Assembly: GCA_964557125.1 (NCBI GenBank)
Contig: CAZKYX010000005.1
Coordinates: forward strand, 1-60,385
Source of the DNA: CAZKYX01 sp964557125
GTDB lineage: Bacteria; Patescibacteriota; Microgenomatia; Levybacterales; GWA1-39-11
DNA length: 60,385 nucleotides
Direction of reading: 5' to 3'
Shown: positions 24,653 to 33,661 of the stretch, one piece after another
Layout of the letters: the number at the start of each line of letters is the position of its first letter
Numbering within the stretch: position 1 is the first letter of the stretch
The notes under the pieces: generated by a model
What the model was told of the DNA's origin: nothing
Databases searched by the model: none
The model's input: the letters and a program-made list of their open reading frames with translations, nothing else
Position numbers and translations under genes: made by a program

Positions 24653-27073
24653 ATGAAAAAAATTCTGTCCATTATATTTACTTTTACTGCCCTTTTCTTA
24701 ATTGTGTCAAATGGTTCTAATATTTATGCTCAGCCTGAACCAACGGCAACCCCAACGACATCCCCTGGAGCGGGTGTAGGGGTTGGAACGACTCCGGCTC
24801 CAATTGAAGGAAAGTGGGTCAAAGACCAAGAGGTTACTTTTGTAGGTAAAACGGCCACTCGTGCAAATGATTTTCTTGAATGGACACTCAAAAACTACAA
24901 TTGGATTAATATTTCTGAGACAAATCCCACAAATCCTTTACAGAAATTTTGGTTTTCAATAACGGTAATTGTATATTCAGTTCTTGGCCTTTTTGTACTC
25001 GGTGCTGCATTTGTCATGATAATAACTCGAGGCCAAAATCTCACCATTGTGAAATTTATTCCGAGATTTATGATGGTTGTTTTGCTTATCTTTTTCTCTT
25101 TTGCAATCGTAAGATTTTTATACCAAACAGTTGATGTGGTTCAAGGATTTTTTCTTAGAGTACCAGACTTAACTAACCCAACAGTAAATAGACTCATAGA
25201 GCCAAAAGACTTACTATTCATAGCATTTGATTACAAGTCTTTTACTGGTTTTCGTCAACTTGGCATAGAGTTTGACGAGTCTGCATTCATTTCTCTTTTA
25301 CTGGTTAAGCTTACAGCAATTACTTACTACGTTATGACTGGGTTGCTACTCATTAGAAAAATTATCATGTGGTTTTTCATTATTGTCTCGCCGATTTTTC
25401 CACTGTTGCTCTTTTTCAGACCGGTAAGAAACACAGCAAAAATTTGGGTTGGCGAATTTTTTAGATGGCTATTGTATGCGCCATTGTTTGCTCTTTTTCT
25501 TCACGGGCTCGTCGTTATGTGGCGAGATAGGATTCCGCTTAACTTTGACTTTCTAAGTGCTGGAAGAATTCCTGGAACTGATTATGTATATCCAACTGCA
25601 ATTAATATTTTGATAGGGGGGCCCGGTCAGCAAATTGGAATTAATAATTCTGTGAATTTGCGTGATACTTTTGCGCTGTATGTAGTAGCGCTTCTTATGC
25701 TTTGGGTTGTGATACTGCTCCCTTTCTTGCTTTTGCAAATTTTTCTTGATTATCTCAATAATGTTTCTATTACAGAAAATCCCGTATATAAGAAAATTAC
25801 CACACAAAATATTCCATGGCTGAATAGGTCTTTGGGTGGACCTTCGCCAACACCACCCGGACAGCCACCCACCATGCCTGGGAGTATGGGACTGGCGAAG
25901 TCCTTGCCTTTCTTTAATAAAAAGTCCATGCAGATTCCTACCTCGCGAAGCGAAAGTGTGTTGCGTTCTGAACAGCTTTCTAATACTTCGACTGTTAGGG
26001 AGACAAAGGATGTTATGCGTCTTGCAAATCTTTCAGTACCAAAGATGAGAGATATTGCGAGATATGAAACATCAATGATTTCAAATAATACAACAGTAAA
26101 GCAAGAGGTCAGCCGATTTACGGATACACTTGAAAAGATATCAAAGCCAACCATTGTTGGTATGAGCGCTGACCGTGACCGTTATACGACTATTAAGGAA
26201 AAACTTGTCACGCAGCAGCAAAAAGGAGATAGTCTTGCGGGTTCAATCCTTAATGCTACCAAGGTTTCCTCGTCTCACCAAGCTATCAATGCCTCAACTC
26301 AGCTCACTCAAGTATTGAGACAGTTGGCAAATCCAACAACAATTATTTCTCATTCTGATAAAGAGAAGATATTGCACATCAAAGATGCTCTTGAAAAAGA
26401 GAAAGAAAAAGGCAGTCAGTTGGCAACTTCAGTTTTGGAAACAAGTGAAAAAATAACAAGTCAAACTGTGACAGAGACAGAGAAACAATCCGTAATAGAA
26501 AAGCTAAAGGAGCTATTGGTCTCAGAAAAGAAGAAGGGTAATGAAATCGCAACAGAGATACTTCCTCAAACAGAAACTACTGCCGCAGGTGTCACTCTTC
26601 CAACAGTCAACAAGGTTCAGCAGGTAAGTATTGAGGAGTACGAAGAGGTTAAGAAATTGTGGGTAGAAAACTATCAAAATATGGATGCACCAAAGTCAGC
26701 AGATGGGGTCTCAGCAGACAAGCATACATGGATCTCAAATGATATAGAAAAAATCACTGAAACCATTAATTTACTTTCATCCCCAGAGCAATCAAACGTC
26801 GATAAGGGGATGGAAATGGTTGCAAATATTCTTCCATTTCTTTTAGTTGGAGGATTTTCAAAGAATGAGGTAGTTGCTTATCTAAAGGCTAAAATGGAGG
26901 CTGGTAAGTCAGTTATTGCAGATATTGATAAGAAACGCGAAGATGAGGATACCATGGTTGAAGCGTCTTCTCGTTCTGAGGCAGCTAAGAATGATATGGT
27001 TATGCATCAAGAAATTGTCCCTGAAGAAGAGAGGTCATTAGAGTCAGAGAATGAACCCAAAAAGGAGGTTTAA
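24653..27073 (+). CDS. VirB6/TrbL-like polytopic channel protein with a long cytoplasmic tail
   Basis: An 806-residue protein. A signal peptide (about 1-26, ending IYAQ) is followed by a Pro/Thr-rich stretch. Six to seven helices lie between about 95 and 370, including the arrangement IRKIIMWFFIIVSPIFPLLLFF and EFFRWLLYAPLFALFLHG, which resembles VirB6/TrbL family cores. The last 430 residues are hydrophilic, rich in Ser, Thr, Glu and Lys with coiled-coil potential, and contain imperfect repeats (a SDKEKILHIKDALEKEKEKG block that recurs in related forms). It lies between the VirB2-like gene and the Clp-type ATPase. It likely forms the inner-membrane part of a T4SS-like apparatus; what passes through it is unknown. 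Confidence 0.7.
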   Translation: MKKILSIIFTFTALFLIVSNGSNIYAQPEPTATPTTSPGAGVGVGTTPAPIEGKWVKDQEVTFVGKTATRANDFLEWTLKNYNWINISETNPTNPLQKFWFSITVIVYSVLGLFVLGAAFVMIITRGQNLTIVKFIPRFMMVVLLIFFSFAIVRFLYQTVDVVQGFFLRVPDLTNPTVNRLIEPKDLLFIAFDYKSFTGFRQLGIEFDESAFISLLLVKLTAITYYVMTGLLLIRKIIMWFFIIVSPIFPLLLFFRPVRNTAKIWVGEFFRWLLYAPLFALFLHGLVVMWRDRIPLNFDFLSAGRIPGTDYVYPTAINILIGGPGQQIGINNSVNLRDTFALYVVALLMLWVVILLPFLLLQIFLDYLNNVSITENPVYKKITTQNIPWLNRSLGGPSPTPPGQPPTMPGSMGLAKSLPFFNKKSMQIPTSRSESVLRSEQLSNTSTVRETKDVMRLANLSVPKMRDIARYETSMISNNTTVKQEVSRFTDTLEKISKPTIVGMSADRDRYTTIKEKLVTQQQKGDSLAGSILNATKVSSSHQAINASTQLTQVLRQLANPTTIISHSDKEKILHIKDALEKEKEKGSQLATSVLETSEKITSQTVTETEKQSVIEKLKELLVSEKKKGNEIATEILPQTETTAAGVTLPTVNKVQQVSIEEYEEVKKLWVENYQNMDAPKSADGVSADKHTWISNDIEKITETINLLSSPEQSNVDKGMEMVANILPFLLVGGFSKNEVVAYLKAKMEAGKSVIADIDKKREDEDTMVEASSRSEAAKNDMVMHQEIVPEEERSLESENEPKKEV

Positions 27074-27088
27074 TATAGTTTGTCTGAG

Positions 27089-27117
27089 TTGTGCAATATT
27101 TTGGGAATGCATATAAT
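27089..27117 (+). promoter_or_regulatory. Promoter before the Clp-type ATPase gene
   Basis: A perfect TATAAT (27112-27117) with a partial -35 TTGTGC (27089-27094) at 17-nt spacing. The ATG at 27129 is 11 nt after the -10 box, so any leader is about 5 nt. The ATPase gene may therefore be expressed separately from the channel genes upstream. Confidence 0.5.
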
Positions 27118-27128
27118 TATTAATACAT

Positions 27129-29978
27129 ATGTTTGGTAACTTATTTAACGCAAAAAGAGACGATGAGATTGAGCCAAATCTCATTCAAGTCCCCCAACAG
27201 GGCGTAACGCCTCAATTGGGCGGAATGGGTACACAAAATCTGAATGTTAACCCAATGGTTCAACAGAACCAAACCGGCCAATTAACCAGCCAGCCTGTAG
27301 GGCAAATGCCAGCACAACAAGGAGTGGGGATGGATCCTGAGAAAAGACAAAATGTAACAGCCCTATCGCATTTAGATGCTCGTTCAAATCAAGTCCTTCA
27401 ACAGGCGCAAGAAGAAGCAAAGCGCGCTCATTTGGGAGTAATTGAGCCCGACGTTTTACTTTTGGGTCTTTTGTATGACAGGGAGGTTTTTAAACTTCTT
27501 GGTCAATTTTCCGTTGATGTTGGAAGTCTTGCTCGAGAAATTCAAAGTAAAATAGTAAACGGCACTTTTACCGGTGTACCAATTTTAAGTGATGCTTCAC
27601 AACAGATTTTTGATTCTGCATTTACTTTTTCAAAAAACAGGGGTTCAAGCTTTATAACTCCTGAAGACTTAGTTATGGCTCTTTTTTCATCACAATCAAC
27701 AGGGGATTTCCTTACTTCAAAGGGGATTCAAAAAGAAGGTGTTGAGAAGGTTTTGTCAAAAAACACAACGTATGCTACAGGAAAGAAAAGTGTTCTAGAG
27801 CAATTTGGAATCGATCTGACAAATGAGGCAAAGCAGGGCAAGCTAGACCCTGTAGTTGGCAGAGATAAAGAAATTGAACGTTTGGTGCACATTCTATTAA
27901 GACGTTCAAAAAATAATCCAATTATCATTGGTGAGGCAGGTGTTGGAAAAACAGCTGTCATTGAGGGATTGGCTCAAAAAATTGTAGACGGAACGGTACC
28001 AGAACAATTAAAGGATAAGAAAATAATTCAACTTGACCTTGCCTCTCTTATTGCTGGCGCATCACACAGGGGTGAATTTGAAGAGAGACTAAAAAATGTA
28101 ATTAAGGAAGTGCAGCTTTCTGGTGGTAAGCTAATTCTTTTTATTGATGAAATTCATACTCTCATTGGAGCTGGAGATACGGATGGAGCTATGGATGCCT
28201 CAAATATTGTAAAGCCTTATCTTGCACGAGGACAATTGCAAATGATTGGTACAACAACTACCGCTGAATTTAGAAAATATTTTGAGAAAGATAAAGCGTT
28301 TCAAAGAAGATTTCAGTCGATATTGGTAGACGAGCCCGATGAAGAGCGTGCAATTCAAATGGTTACGGTGCTAAAGCCTAAATATGAAAAGTTTCATAAT
28401 GTTACAGTAACTGATGAAGCCGTAGAGAATACTGTAAAACTTTCTAAAAAATATATTGGAGAAAGATATCTTCCTGATAAAGCGATAGATCTGCTTGATG
28501 AAGCGGCTGCTGAAGTAAAACTGAGACACGCAGAGGGGAAGCGTCAAGACACTGAGGTTAAAAGAACAGATATAGAGAAAGTTGTTAGTGACTGGACGGG
28601 GGTACCGGTAACAAAGCTTACTGAGGATGAAGGCAAAAAACTCCTAAAATTAGAAGACCTTATTCATGAAAGACTTATAGATCAACAGGAAGCTGTTTCA
28701 GCAGTAGCTGAAGCCGTGAGGCGGGGCCGCATTGGGCTTGCAGCAGCCAATCGTCCTATTGCTTCATTTATTTTCTTAGGTCCAACCGGAGTAGGTAAAA
28801 CAGAATTAGCAAAGACGCTTGCAGAAATTCTTTTTGGAAAAGATGATGCGATGGTAAGGCTTGATATGTCAGAATATATGGAGAAGCATGAGGTCGCAAA
28901 ATTAATCGGTGCACCCCCTGGTTATGTAGGATATGAAGAGGGTGGGCAGCTTACAGAGGCTGTGAGAGCAAAACCATATTCGATAGTGCTGCTTGATGAG
29001 GTTGAAAAAGCTCATCCAGATGTGTTCAATATTCTCTTGCAGCTTTTAGAGGATGGAAGACTGACTGACAATAAGGGAAATACAATTTCATTTAAAAATA
29101 CTATTGTTATATGCACTTCAAATATTGGAAGCTCTCTCATTCAAGATACTTTGGTGAAGTCAAAAGAACAAAAGGATAATAACGGGACAGGTGGTAATAT
29201 GCAAACTCAAACCCAACCTATAACTCCATCAGCCCAAGTTGTTGCAAGTGCTCCGGGAAATTCAGTCGTAAGTATAAATGGTGCAGTACAAAGTGTTCCA
29301 AAGGTTGCTAATGATCCGGCGATGCAAAAAATGTTTGGTGAATTATCGAAAAAATTGATGGAAGAACTCACTAAGTTTTTCAGACCGGAATTAGTAAATA
29401 GGTTTGACGGAGTAGTAATTTTTAAACCACTTGTGAAAGGTGATATGAAGCAAATTGCAAAGCTAGGAATTGGAAAAACAACAAAGCTTCTTAAGGAACA
29501 GGGATTCAATTTAGAGATAACCGATAAGGCGCTTGAGGTTTTGGGAGAAGAGGGCTTTGATCCAGTATATGGTGCAAGACCGCTCAGACGACTCATACAA
29601 ACAGCGATAGAAAATCCTATTAGTATACAAATAATAAGCCAAGCCTATGTTTTGGGGGACACTATTCTCGTTGATTATGACGAAGCAAAGCAAGAATATA
29701 TTTTCAAAAAGACCGCTACTGTTCCTATGCAATCTGATACAAACACAAATAGTGTTGTAAATCCTTCACTTCCAAATGTCCAACAGGATGTGGTTCAGCC
29801 TAGTCAAGTTCAGATGCCTCAATCAGTAGCGTCACCACCACCTCCTGCTCAAAATGGGATGATTACAGACCCGTATGCAACAGTCCAAAATCCAATAGCA
29901 CCTCCCCCATTTAATCCATTTAATGCAACTGGAATGGAAATGAATGCGTCGCAAGTAACTGACCAAGTAGCAGCATGA
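27129..29978 (+). CDS. Clp/Hsp100 double-AAA+ unfoldase with Gln/Pro-rich tails
   Basis: A 949-residue ATP-dependent unfoldase. Residues 1-65 are Gln/Pro/Gly-rich; a Clp N-domain follows (about 75-205). AAA1 has GEAGVGKT (about 268) and LILFIDEIHTLIG (about 337); AAA2 has GPTGVGKT (about 550) and IVLLDEVEKAHP (about 620). Between them there is no ClpB-type coiled-coil M-domain. Where ClpA/ClpC carry their ClpP-docking loop, this protein has an insert of about 55 Gln/Ser/Thr/Gly-rich residues (about 674-730). The tail (about 861-949) is again Gln/Pro-rich. It is therefore ClpA-like in layout but probably not a ClpP partner. Its stop overlaps the next start by 4 nt. Role unknown; the context suggests surface export. 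Confidence 0.9.
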   Translation: MFGNLFNAKRDDEIEPNLIQVPQQGVTPQLGGMGTQNLNVNPMVQQNQTGQLTSQPVGQMPAQQGVGMDPEKRQNVTALSHLDARSNQVLQQAQEEAKRAHLGVIEPDVLLLGLLYDREVFKLLGQFSVDVGSLAREIQSKIVNGTFTGVPILSDASQQIFDSAFTFSKNRGSSFITPEDLVMALFSSQSTGDFLTSKGIQKEGVEKVLSKNTTYATGKKSVLEQFGIDLTNEAKQGKLDPVVGRDKEIERLVHILLRRSKNNPIIIGEAGVGKTAVIEGLAQKIVDGTVPEQLKDKKIIQLDLASLIAGASHRGEFEERLKNVIKEVQLSGGKLILFIDEIHTLIGAGDTDGAMDASNIVKPYLARGQLQMIGTTTTAEFRKYFEKDKAFQRRFQSILVDEPDEERAIQMVTVLKPKYEKFHNVTVTDEAVENTVKLSKKYIGERYLPDKAIDLLDEAAAEVKLRHAEGKRQDTEVKRTDIEKVVSDWTGVPVTKLTEDEGKKLLKLEDLIHERLIDQQEAVSAVAEAVRRGRIGLAAANRPIASFIFLGPTGVGKTELAKTLAEILFGKDDAMVRLDMSEYMEKHEVAKLIGAPPGYVGYEEGGQLTEAVRAKPYSIVLLDEVEKAHPDVFNILLQLLEDGRLTDNKGNTISFKNTIVICTSNIGSSLIQDTLVKSKEQKDNNGTGGNMQTQTQPITPSAQVVASAPGNSVVSINGAVQSVPKVANDPAMQKMFGELSKKLMEELTKFFRPELVNRFDGVVIFKPLVKGDMKQIAKLGIGKTTKLLKEQGFNLEITDKALEVLGEEGFDPVYGARPLRRLIQTAIENPISIQIISQAYVLGDTILVDYDEAKQEYIFKKTATVPMQSDTNTNSVVNPSLPNVQQDVVQPSQVQMPQSVASPPPPAQNGMITDPYATVQNPIAPPPFNPFNATGMEMNASQVTDQVAA

Positions 29979-30442
29979 ATGTCTTCTCAAAATTAATTCA
30001 AATATTTCAAAATCTTTCAATTTTGGGAAAGTTGATAGTTCTTGGTGTTATTGCAATGATAGTTTTTCTCCCATTTATGCTCTCATCAGTAGGTGGAACA
30101 AAAGGAAAAGTAATAGAATCTCCAAAAATATCAAAGCCTACTCTCCCTCCCTTTCCGACAGAAGTGTCAGTACAAGGTGAGCTCATCATTGTATATGCGG
30201 ATGGAAAAAACCCAGAAGAGAATACGGATCTTGAATCTAAAAAGAGAATTGATGAGGTTCTAAGCTCAATTGGTTTAATGTCGCAAGAAAAACTTTACAA
30301 AGATTCGACTGATGCAAAACTTAAAAATTATTATCTAATAAAATTTAATTCTCCAATTTCGCTACAGCAAGTAGCGGAAAAAATTTACGCTCTTCCTGAG
30401 ATAGAGAATGCAGAAGCTAATGTTAAAAATTCAATTTTCTAA
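29975..30442 (+). CDS. Stand-alone subtilase-propeptide-like membrane-anchored protein
   Basis: A 155-residue protein with one N-terminal helix (about 18-36) and a small exported domain. That domain (about 68-155) follows the pattern of a subtilase prodomain: an initial strand GELIIVYADG, a helical middle, then YYLIKFNSPISLQQVAEKIYALPEIENAEANV. The protease encoded next has the same pattern in its own prodomain (DELIVKFREG, FYIFTLKKGSSITKAQEEL, FLESTEPNF). The gene overlaps the Clp gene by 4 nt and the protease gene by 35 nt, so the three are probably co-translated. It may act as an intermolecular chaperone or inhibitor; this is inference from pattern and position. Confidence 0.65.
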   Translation: MNVFSKLIQIFQNLSILGKLIVLGVIAMIVFLPFMLSSVGGTKGKVIESPKISKPTLPPFPTEVSVQGELIIVYADGKNPEENTDLESKKRIDEVLSSIGLMSQEKLYKDSTDAKLKNYYLIKFNSPISLQQVAEKIYALPEIENAEANVKNSIF

Positions 30443-32150
30443 ACACATAACTCAAAAAAGAGCACTCGTTTTATTAGGTATTTTCATCGCCTTATTGGTG
30501 GTAAGTAGTTTTTCGCTTGTGGTCGTTGCGCGTGCCAAAAAAATTAGCCTAGATGCGGATAAAAATCAGCACGTAACTATTCCACCTACAGCTCCTTACG
30601 TACCGGACGAGTTAATAGTAAAATTCAGAGAAGGATACATTCCGTATGTGCTTGAAAAAGAAATAGCAATTCGAAATGAAAAAAAAGAACACCTGATTGG
30701 TAGACGGGTACAAAAAATCGATGACTTGGCAACTAAAGTTGTCGGAGATGTAACGCCTGAAGAAAAGAAAGCGCTTATTGAATACCAGTTAAAACAAGCT
30801 GGAGTAGAGTCATTTGAAAGAGAATTTATAACAGAGGATTCTCAGTTAGATGCTTTTTATATTTTTACATTAAAGAAAGGAAGTTCCATTACAAAAGCGC
30901 AAGAAGAACTTTCTAGCGTTGATTTCTTAGAATCAACGGAACCAAACTTTATTTCTAAAATATTCAAGACGCCAAATGATACAAATTACCCTGCTATGGG
31001 ATGGCCAGCAAAAATAAGTGCTCCTAGTGCATGGGACACAACGATTGGCTCTGCATCAATTATTGCAGCAGTTCTTGATACTGGCGTTGATCTTTCGCAT
31101 CCGGATTTAATGTCACACATAATAACAGGATACGACTTTGCAAATAATGATGGCAATCCACAAGATGACGTTGGGCATGGCACGCATGTCGCTGGAACCA
31201 TTGGAGCAGTTGGAGACAATGGACAGGGTGTTGTTGGGGTGAATTGGAATGTTAGGATAATGCCTTTAAAAGTTTGTTCAGCAACTGATTGTCAGGAAGT
31301 CGATATTGCAAGGGCAATTGCATATGCTTCAGACAATGGTGCAAAAGTAATTAACATGAGTTTGGGAACTCCTGCTCCGCACTCACAGCCTTGTTCTGCC
31401 GGTAGTAACTATCAGTCAGCTATTTCATACGCAGTATCCAAAGGGGTAAGCGTTTTTGTTAGTGCGGGAAACGACAATAGAGATGTTGTTATTGTCTCGC
31501 CGGCCTCTTGTCAAGGCGTTATTACAGTCGGAGCCTCGACATCAAGCGATACTCGTGCTTCTTTTTCTAACTTTGGGGGTAAGGTGAGTATAGCTGCTCC
31601 TGGAGTTAGTATTCTTGCAACCTTTCTAAGGGGTAAAAGTGTAGATGCTTCGTGTGGAGACAGTAATTTTGGAACGAGCACTGATGGTGTGGGATATTGT
31701 TCAGGAACATCAATGGCCTCCCCCATAGCTGCAGGTGCTGGCGCACTGTTATTATCGGTAAATCCCTCGCTTAACCCCTCACAGATAAAGGATTGCCTTG
31801 TGAATAATGCTGACACAATAACGACTGACAGGGTAATTGGACCACGACTTAATATTCTAAAGGCAATTCAGAATTGTTCTACTGGGACGTCTTTACCAAC
31901 GGCAACACCAACCGTTGCAGGATCTCCAGGAACTTCTGTATCTCCAAGTCCTGAAACAACAATAAGTCCCTCACCTTCAACTACAGAAGCAACACCTACT
32001 CTAACTCCGACCCCTTCGTTAATAATAGTTGGTTCTCCTACACCAACTCCGACGCCTATTGTCTACTATTCTTGTCATTATGATCCAGTGTGCGCAGCGG
32101 GCAATCCAAACGCTATTCAAATATGTCCACTTGTCTGTGAAGAACTATAG
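30408..32150 (+). CDS. Secreted subtilisin-like serine protease (S8 family)
   Basis: A 580-residue protease. An N-terminal hydrophobic segment (about 20-42) is followed by a fervidolysin-like prodomain (about 60-185) and a complete catalytic domain with Asp in AVLDTGVDLSHPD (about 225), His in GHGTHVAGTIG (about 258) and Ser in GTSMASPIAAG (about 434). A Thr/Ser/Pro-rich spacer (about 500-555) leads to a short tail with four Cys (YYSCHYDPVCAAGN to CPLVCEEL), possibly a disulfide-bonded mini-domain. The start may be 30408 or 30420; both lie inside the upstream gene. It is probably exported and tethered, acting on surface proteins or foreign proteins. Confidence 0.92.
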   Translation: MQKLMLKIQFSKHITQKRALVLLGIFIALLVVSSFSLVVVARAKKISLDADKNQHVTIPPTAPYVPDELIVKFREGYIPYVLEKEIAIRNEKKEHLIGRRVQKIDDLATKVVGDVTPEEKKALIEYQLKQAGVESFEREFITEDSQLDAFYIFTLKKGSSITKAQEELSSVDFLESTEPNFISKIFKTPNDTNYPAMGWPAKISAPSAWDTTIGSASIIAAVLDTGVDLSHPDLMSHIITGYDFANNDGNPQDDVGHGTHVAGTIGAVGDNGQGVVGVNWNVRIMPLKVCSATDCQEVDIARAIAYASDNGAKVINMSLGTPAPHSQPCSAGSNYQSAISYAVSKGVSVFVSAGNDNRDVVIVSPASCQGVITVGASTSSDTRASFSNFGGKVSIAAPGVSILATFLRGKSVDASCGDSNFGTSTDGVGYCSGTSMASPIAAGAGALLLSVNPSLNPSQIKDCLVNNADTITTDRVIGPRLNILKAIQNCSTGTSLPTATPTVAGSPGTSVSPSPETTISPSPSTTEATPTLTPTPSLIIVGSPTPTPTPIVYYSCHYDPVCAAGNPNAIQICPLVCEEL

Positions 32151-32220
32151 TTGACCAGAATGCTGGCAATTAGGTTCTAGGAATGCTAAAATACGAGAAG
32201 AAAACAGTATAACCGTTGGA

Positions 32221-32283
32221 ATAGTTATATTGTCAAATGGTTACATGGCTTAAAAAGCCATTTGAGCTATTTAACTATCTAGT
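32221..32283 (+). promoter_or_regulatory. Nested inverted repeats just before dnaJ
   Basis: An outer stem pairs ATAGTTA (32221-32227) with TAACTAT (32272-32278), and inside it TCAAATGG (32233-32240) pairs perfectly with CCATTTGA (32258-32265). Two competing hairpins exist: ATGGCTT-AAA-AAGCCAT (32245-32261) and AACTA-TC-TAGTT next to the start. The AT-rich, mutually exclusive stems end about 12-16 nt before the dnaJ ATG. It could be an RNA thermometer, an operator or the subtilase terminator. Confidence 0.45.
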
Positions 32284-32294
32284 TATTTAATCCT

Positions 32295-33179
32295 ATGAAA
32301 GATCCATACCAAACCCTTGGGGTGTCAAAAGGTGCTACCCCTGAAGAAATTAAAAAGGCATACCGTAAATTAGCGGTTGAGTTTCACCCTGACAAAAATA
32401 AATCAAAAGAAGCAGAAGAAAAGTTTAAGGAAATAAATCAGGCTTATGAGGTGCTTGGAAATCCTCAAAAGAAGTCGCAATACGATCAGTTTGGAGATGC
32501 TGGTTTTGCCGGAGCGGGTGGTGGTGGTCCATTCGGAGGAGCAACTGGGCGTCAAGGACCTTTCTCATATTCATATTACTCAAATGACGGACAACAGGGA
32601 CAAGGCGGATTTGATTTTGGAGGACAGGCAGGGGGATTTTCAGATCCATTTGATATCTTTGAACAATTTTTTGGTGGTGGGGGAGCATCTCCATTTGGGA
32701 GAAGGAAACCAGCATACTCTATGCAAATAGAATTTATGGATGCAATTAAAGGTGTGACAAAAAAAATTACCATGCAGGGCAAAAATAAGGATATAAAAAT
32801 ACCTGCAGGAGTAAATGACGGTTCAACAATTCGATTTGACGATTTTGATATTGTGGTACAAGTAAAGCCTCACTCTTACTTTAGAAGAGAAGGATACGAT
32901 ATTGTTACTGAAGCAAGCATTTCTATGATTCGTGCAGCACTAGGTGGGGTTGAAAAAATACAAACACTTGAGGGAATGGTTAATTTAAAAATCCCTGACG
33001 GAACCCAGTCAGGAGCACTCATTCGAATGAAAGGAAAAGGGGTAAAGCACTTAAGTGGTAATTCTTATGGAGATCACTACGTAAGAATCGTTGTTGAAAT
33101 ACCAAAGAAGTTAAATTCCAAACAAAAACAACTGTTACAAGAGTTTGAAGAGCAATCTAAAAAACACGGTTGGTTTTAG
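32295..33179 (+). CDS. DnaJ/CbpA-type J-domain co-chaperone without zinc finger
   Basis: Hsp40 co-chaperone that stimulates DnaK ATPase and delivers substrates. The J domain (residues 1-68) has the essential HPD in VEFHPDKNKS and ends QYDQFGDAG. A Gly/Phe-rich linker (about 70-140) follows, then C-terminal beta domains (about 140-285) with KDIKIPAGVNDGSTIR and GGVEKIQTLEGMVNLKIPDG. The four CxxCxGxG zinc repeats of canonical DnaJ are absent, making this a class B (CbpA-like) protein of 294 residues. It is separated from hrcA-grpE-dnaK by 11 kb and follows the subtilase with a structured 144-nt gap. Confidence 0.93.
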   Translation: MKDPYQTLGVSKGATPEEIKKAYRKLAVEFHPDKNKSKEAEEKFKEINQAYEVLGNPQKKSQYDQFGDAGFAGAGGGGPFGGATGRQGPFSYSYYSNDGQQGQGGFDFGGQAGGFSDPFDIFEQFFGGGGASPFGRRKPAYSMQIEFMDAIKGVTKKITMQGKNKDIKIPAGVNDGSTIRFDDFDIVVQVKPHSYFRREGYDIVTEASISMIRAALGGVEKIQTLEGMVNLKIPDGTQSGALIRMKGKGVKHLSGNSYGDHYVRIVVEIPKKLNSKQKQLLQEFEEQSKKHGWF

Positions 33180-33184
33180 TTTTA

Positions 33185-33652
33185 TTATCGAGTAACAGAT
33201 ATTGTTTGTGAAAGTTGTGCCCCAGGGGCAGTCACTGTAACCCTGCTATCAGCTGCGCTTCTAGACACCCAATAGTTAGTCAAATACGTATTGTTGCATG
33301 TGGTAACGGGGTCTCCATTATTGGTCTGCGGATCCACTGGAATGCCCGCAAGATATTGAGTCATAAGGGTGGGGCATAGGTCAGCGCCACCAGCTGTACC
33401 CCTTATTTCAGTTGGCGTTGCTGTGATTGCGGCTGGGAGCAGCCCTTTATTATCAGCAGCATATTGCCCAATAGCATTCAGAATAGCATTTACATCACTT
33501 GCTCTTTTTGTGTTGTTGGCTTGAGCGAATTGCCTTGCTGGGTTGATTGCAATAAGGGTAATTGCAAGAAGAACTGCAAGAATACCGATAACAACGAGAA
33601 GTTCAATGAGTGTAAATCCTGAACTGGATTTCTTAGAGGAGGCAATCTTCAT
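33185..33652 (-). CDS. Type IV major pilin-like protein, copy A
   Basis: A 155-residue class III prepilin. A short positively charged leader (MKIASSKKSSSG) is followed by the cleavage site G|FTLIELLVVIGILAVLLAI, with Glu at +5. The alpha1 helix continues into INPARQFAQANNTKRASDVN, which I associate with Microgenomates pilins. The C-terminal globular part has a Cys pair (ADLCPTLM and TTCNNTYL) that may form the D-region disulfide. It is the last gene of the pilus operon. It is about 60-70% similar to copies B and C by eye, while they are nearly identical to each other. Confidence 0.92.
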   Translation of the reverse strand: MKIASSKKSSSGFTLIELLVVIGILAVLLAITLIAINPARQFAQANNTKRASDVNAILNAIGQYAADNKGLLPAAITATPTEIRGTAGGADLCPTLMTQYLAGIPVDPQTNNGDPVTTCNNTYLTNYWVSRSAADSRVTVTAPGAQLSQTISVTR

Positions 33653-33661
33653 ATGAAAGAA

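Noticed and set aside
24353..27073. Integrated conjugative element
   Set aside because: Only VirB2- and VirB6-like genes are present. There is no relaxase, VirB4, VirD4, integrase or flanking direct repeat, and base composition matches the neighbours.
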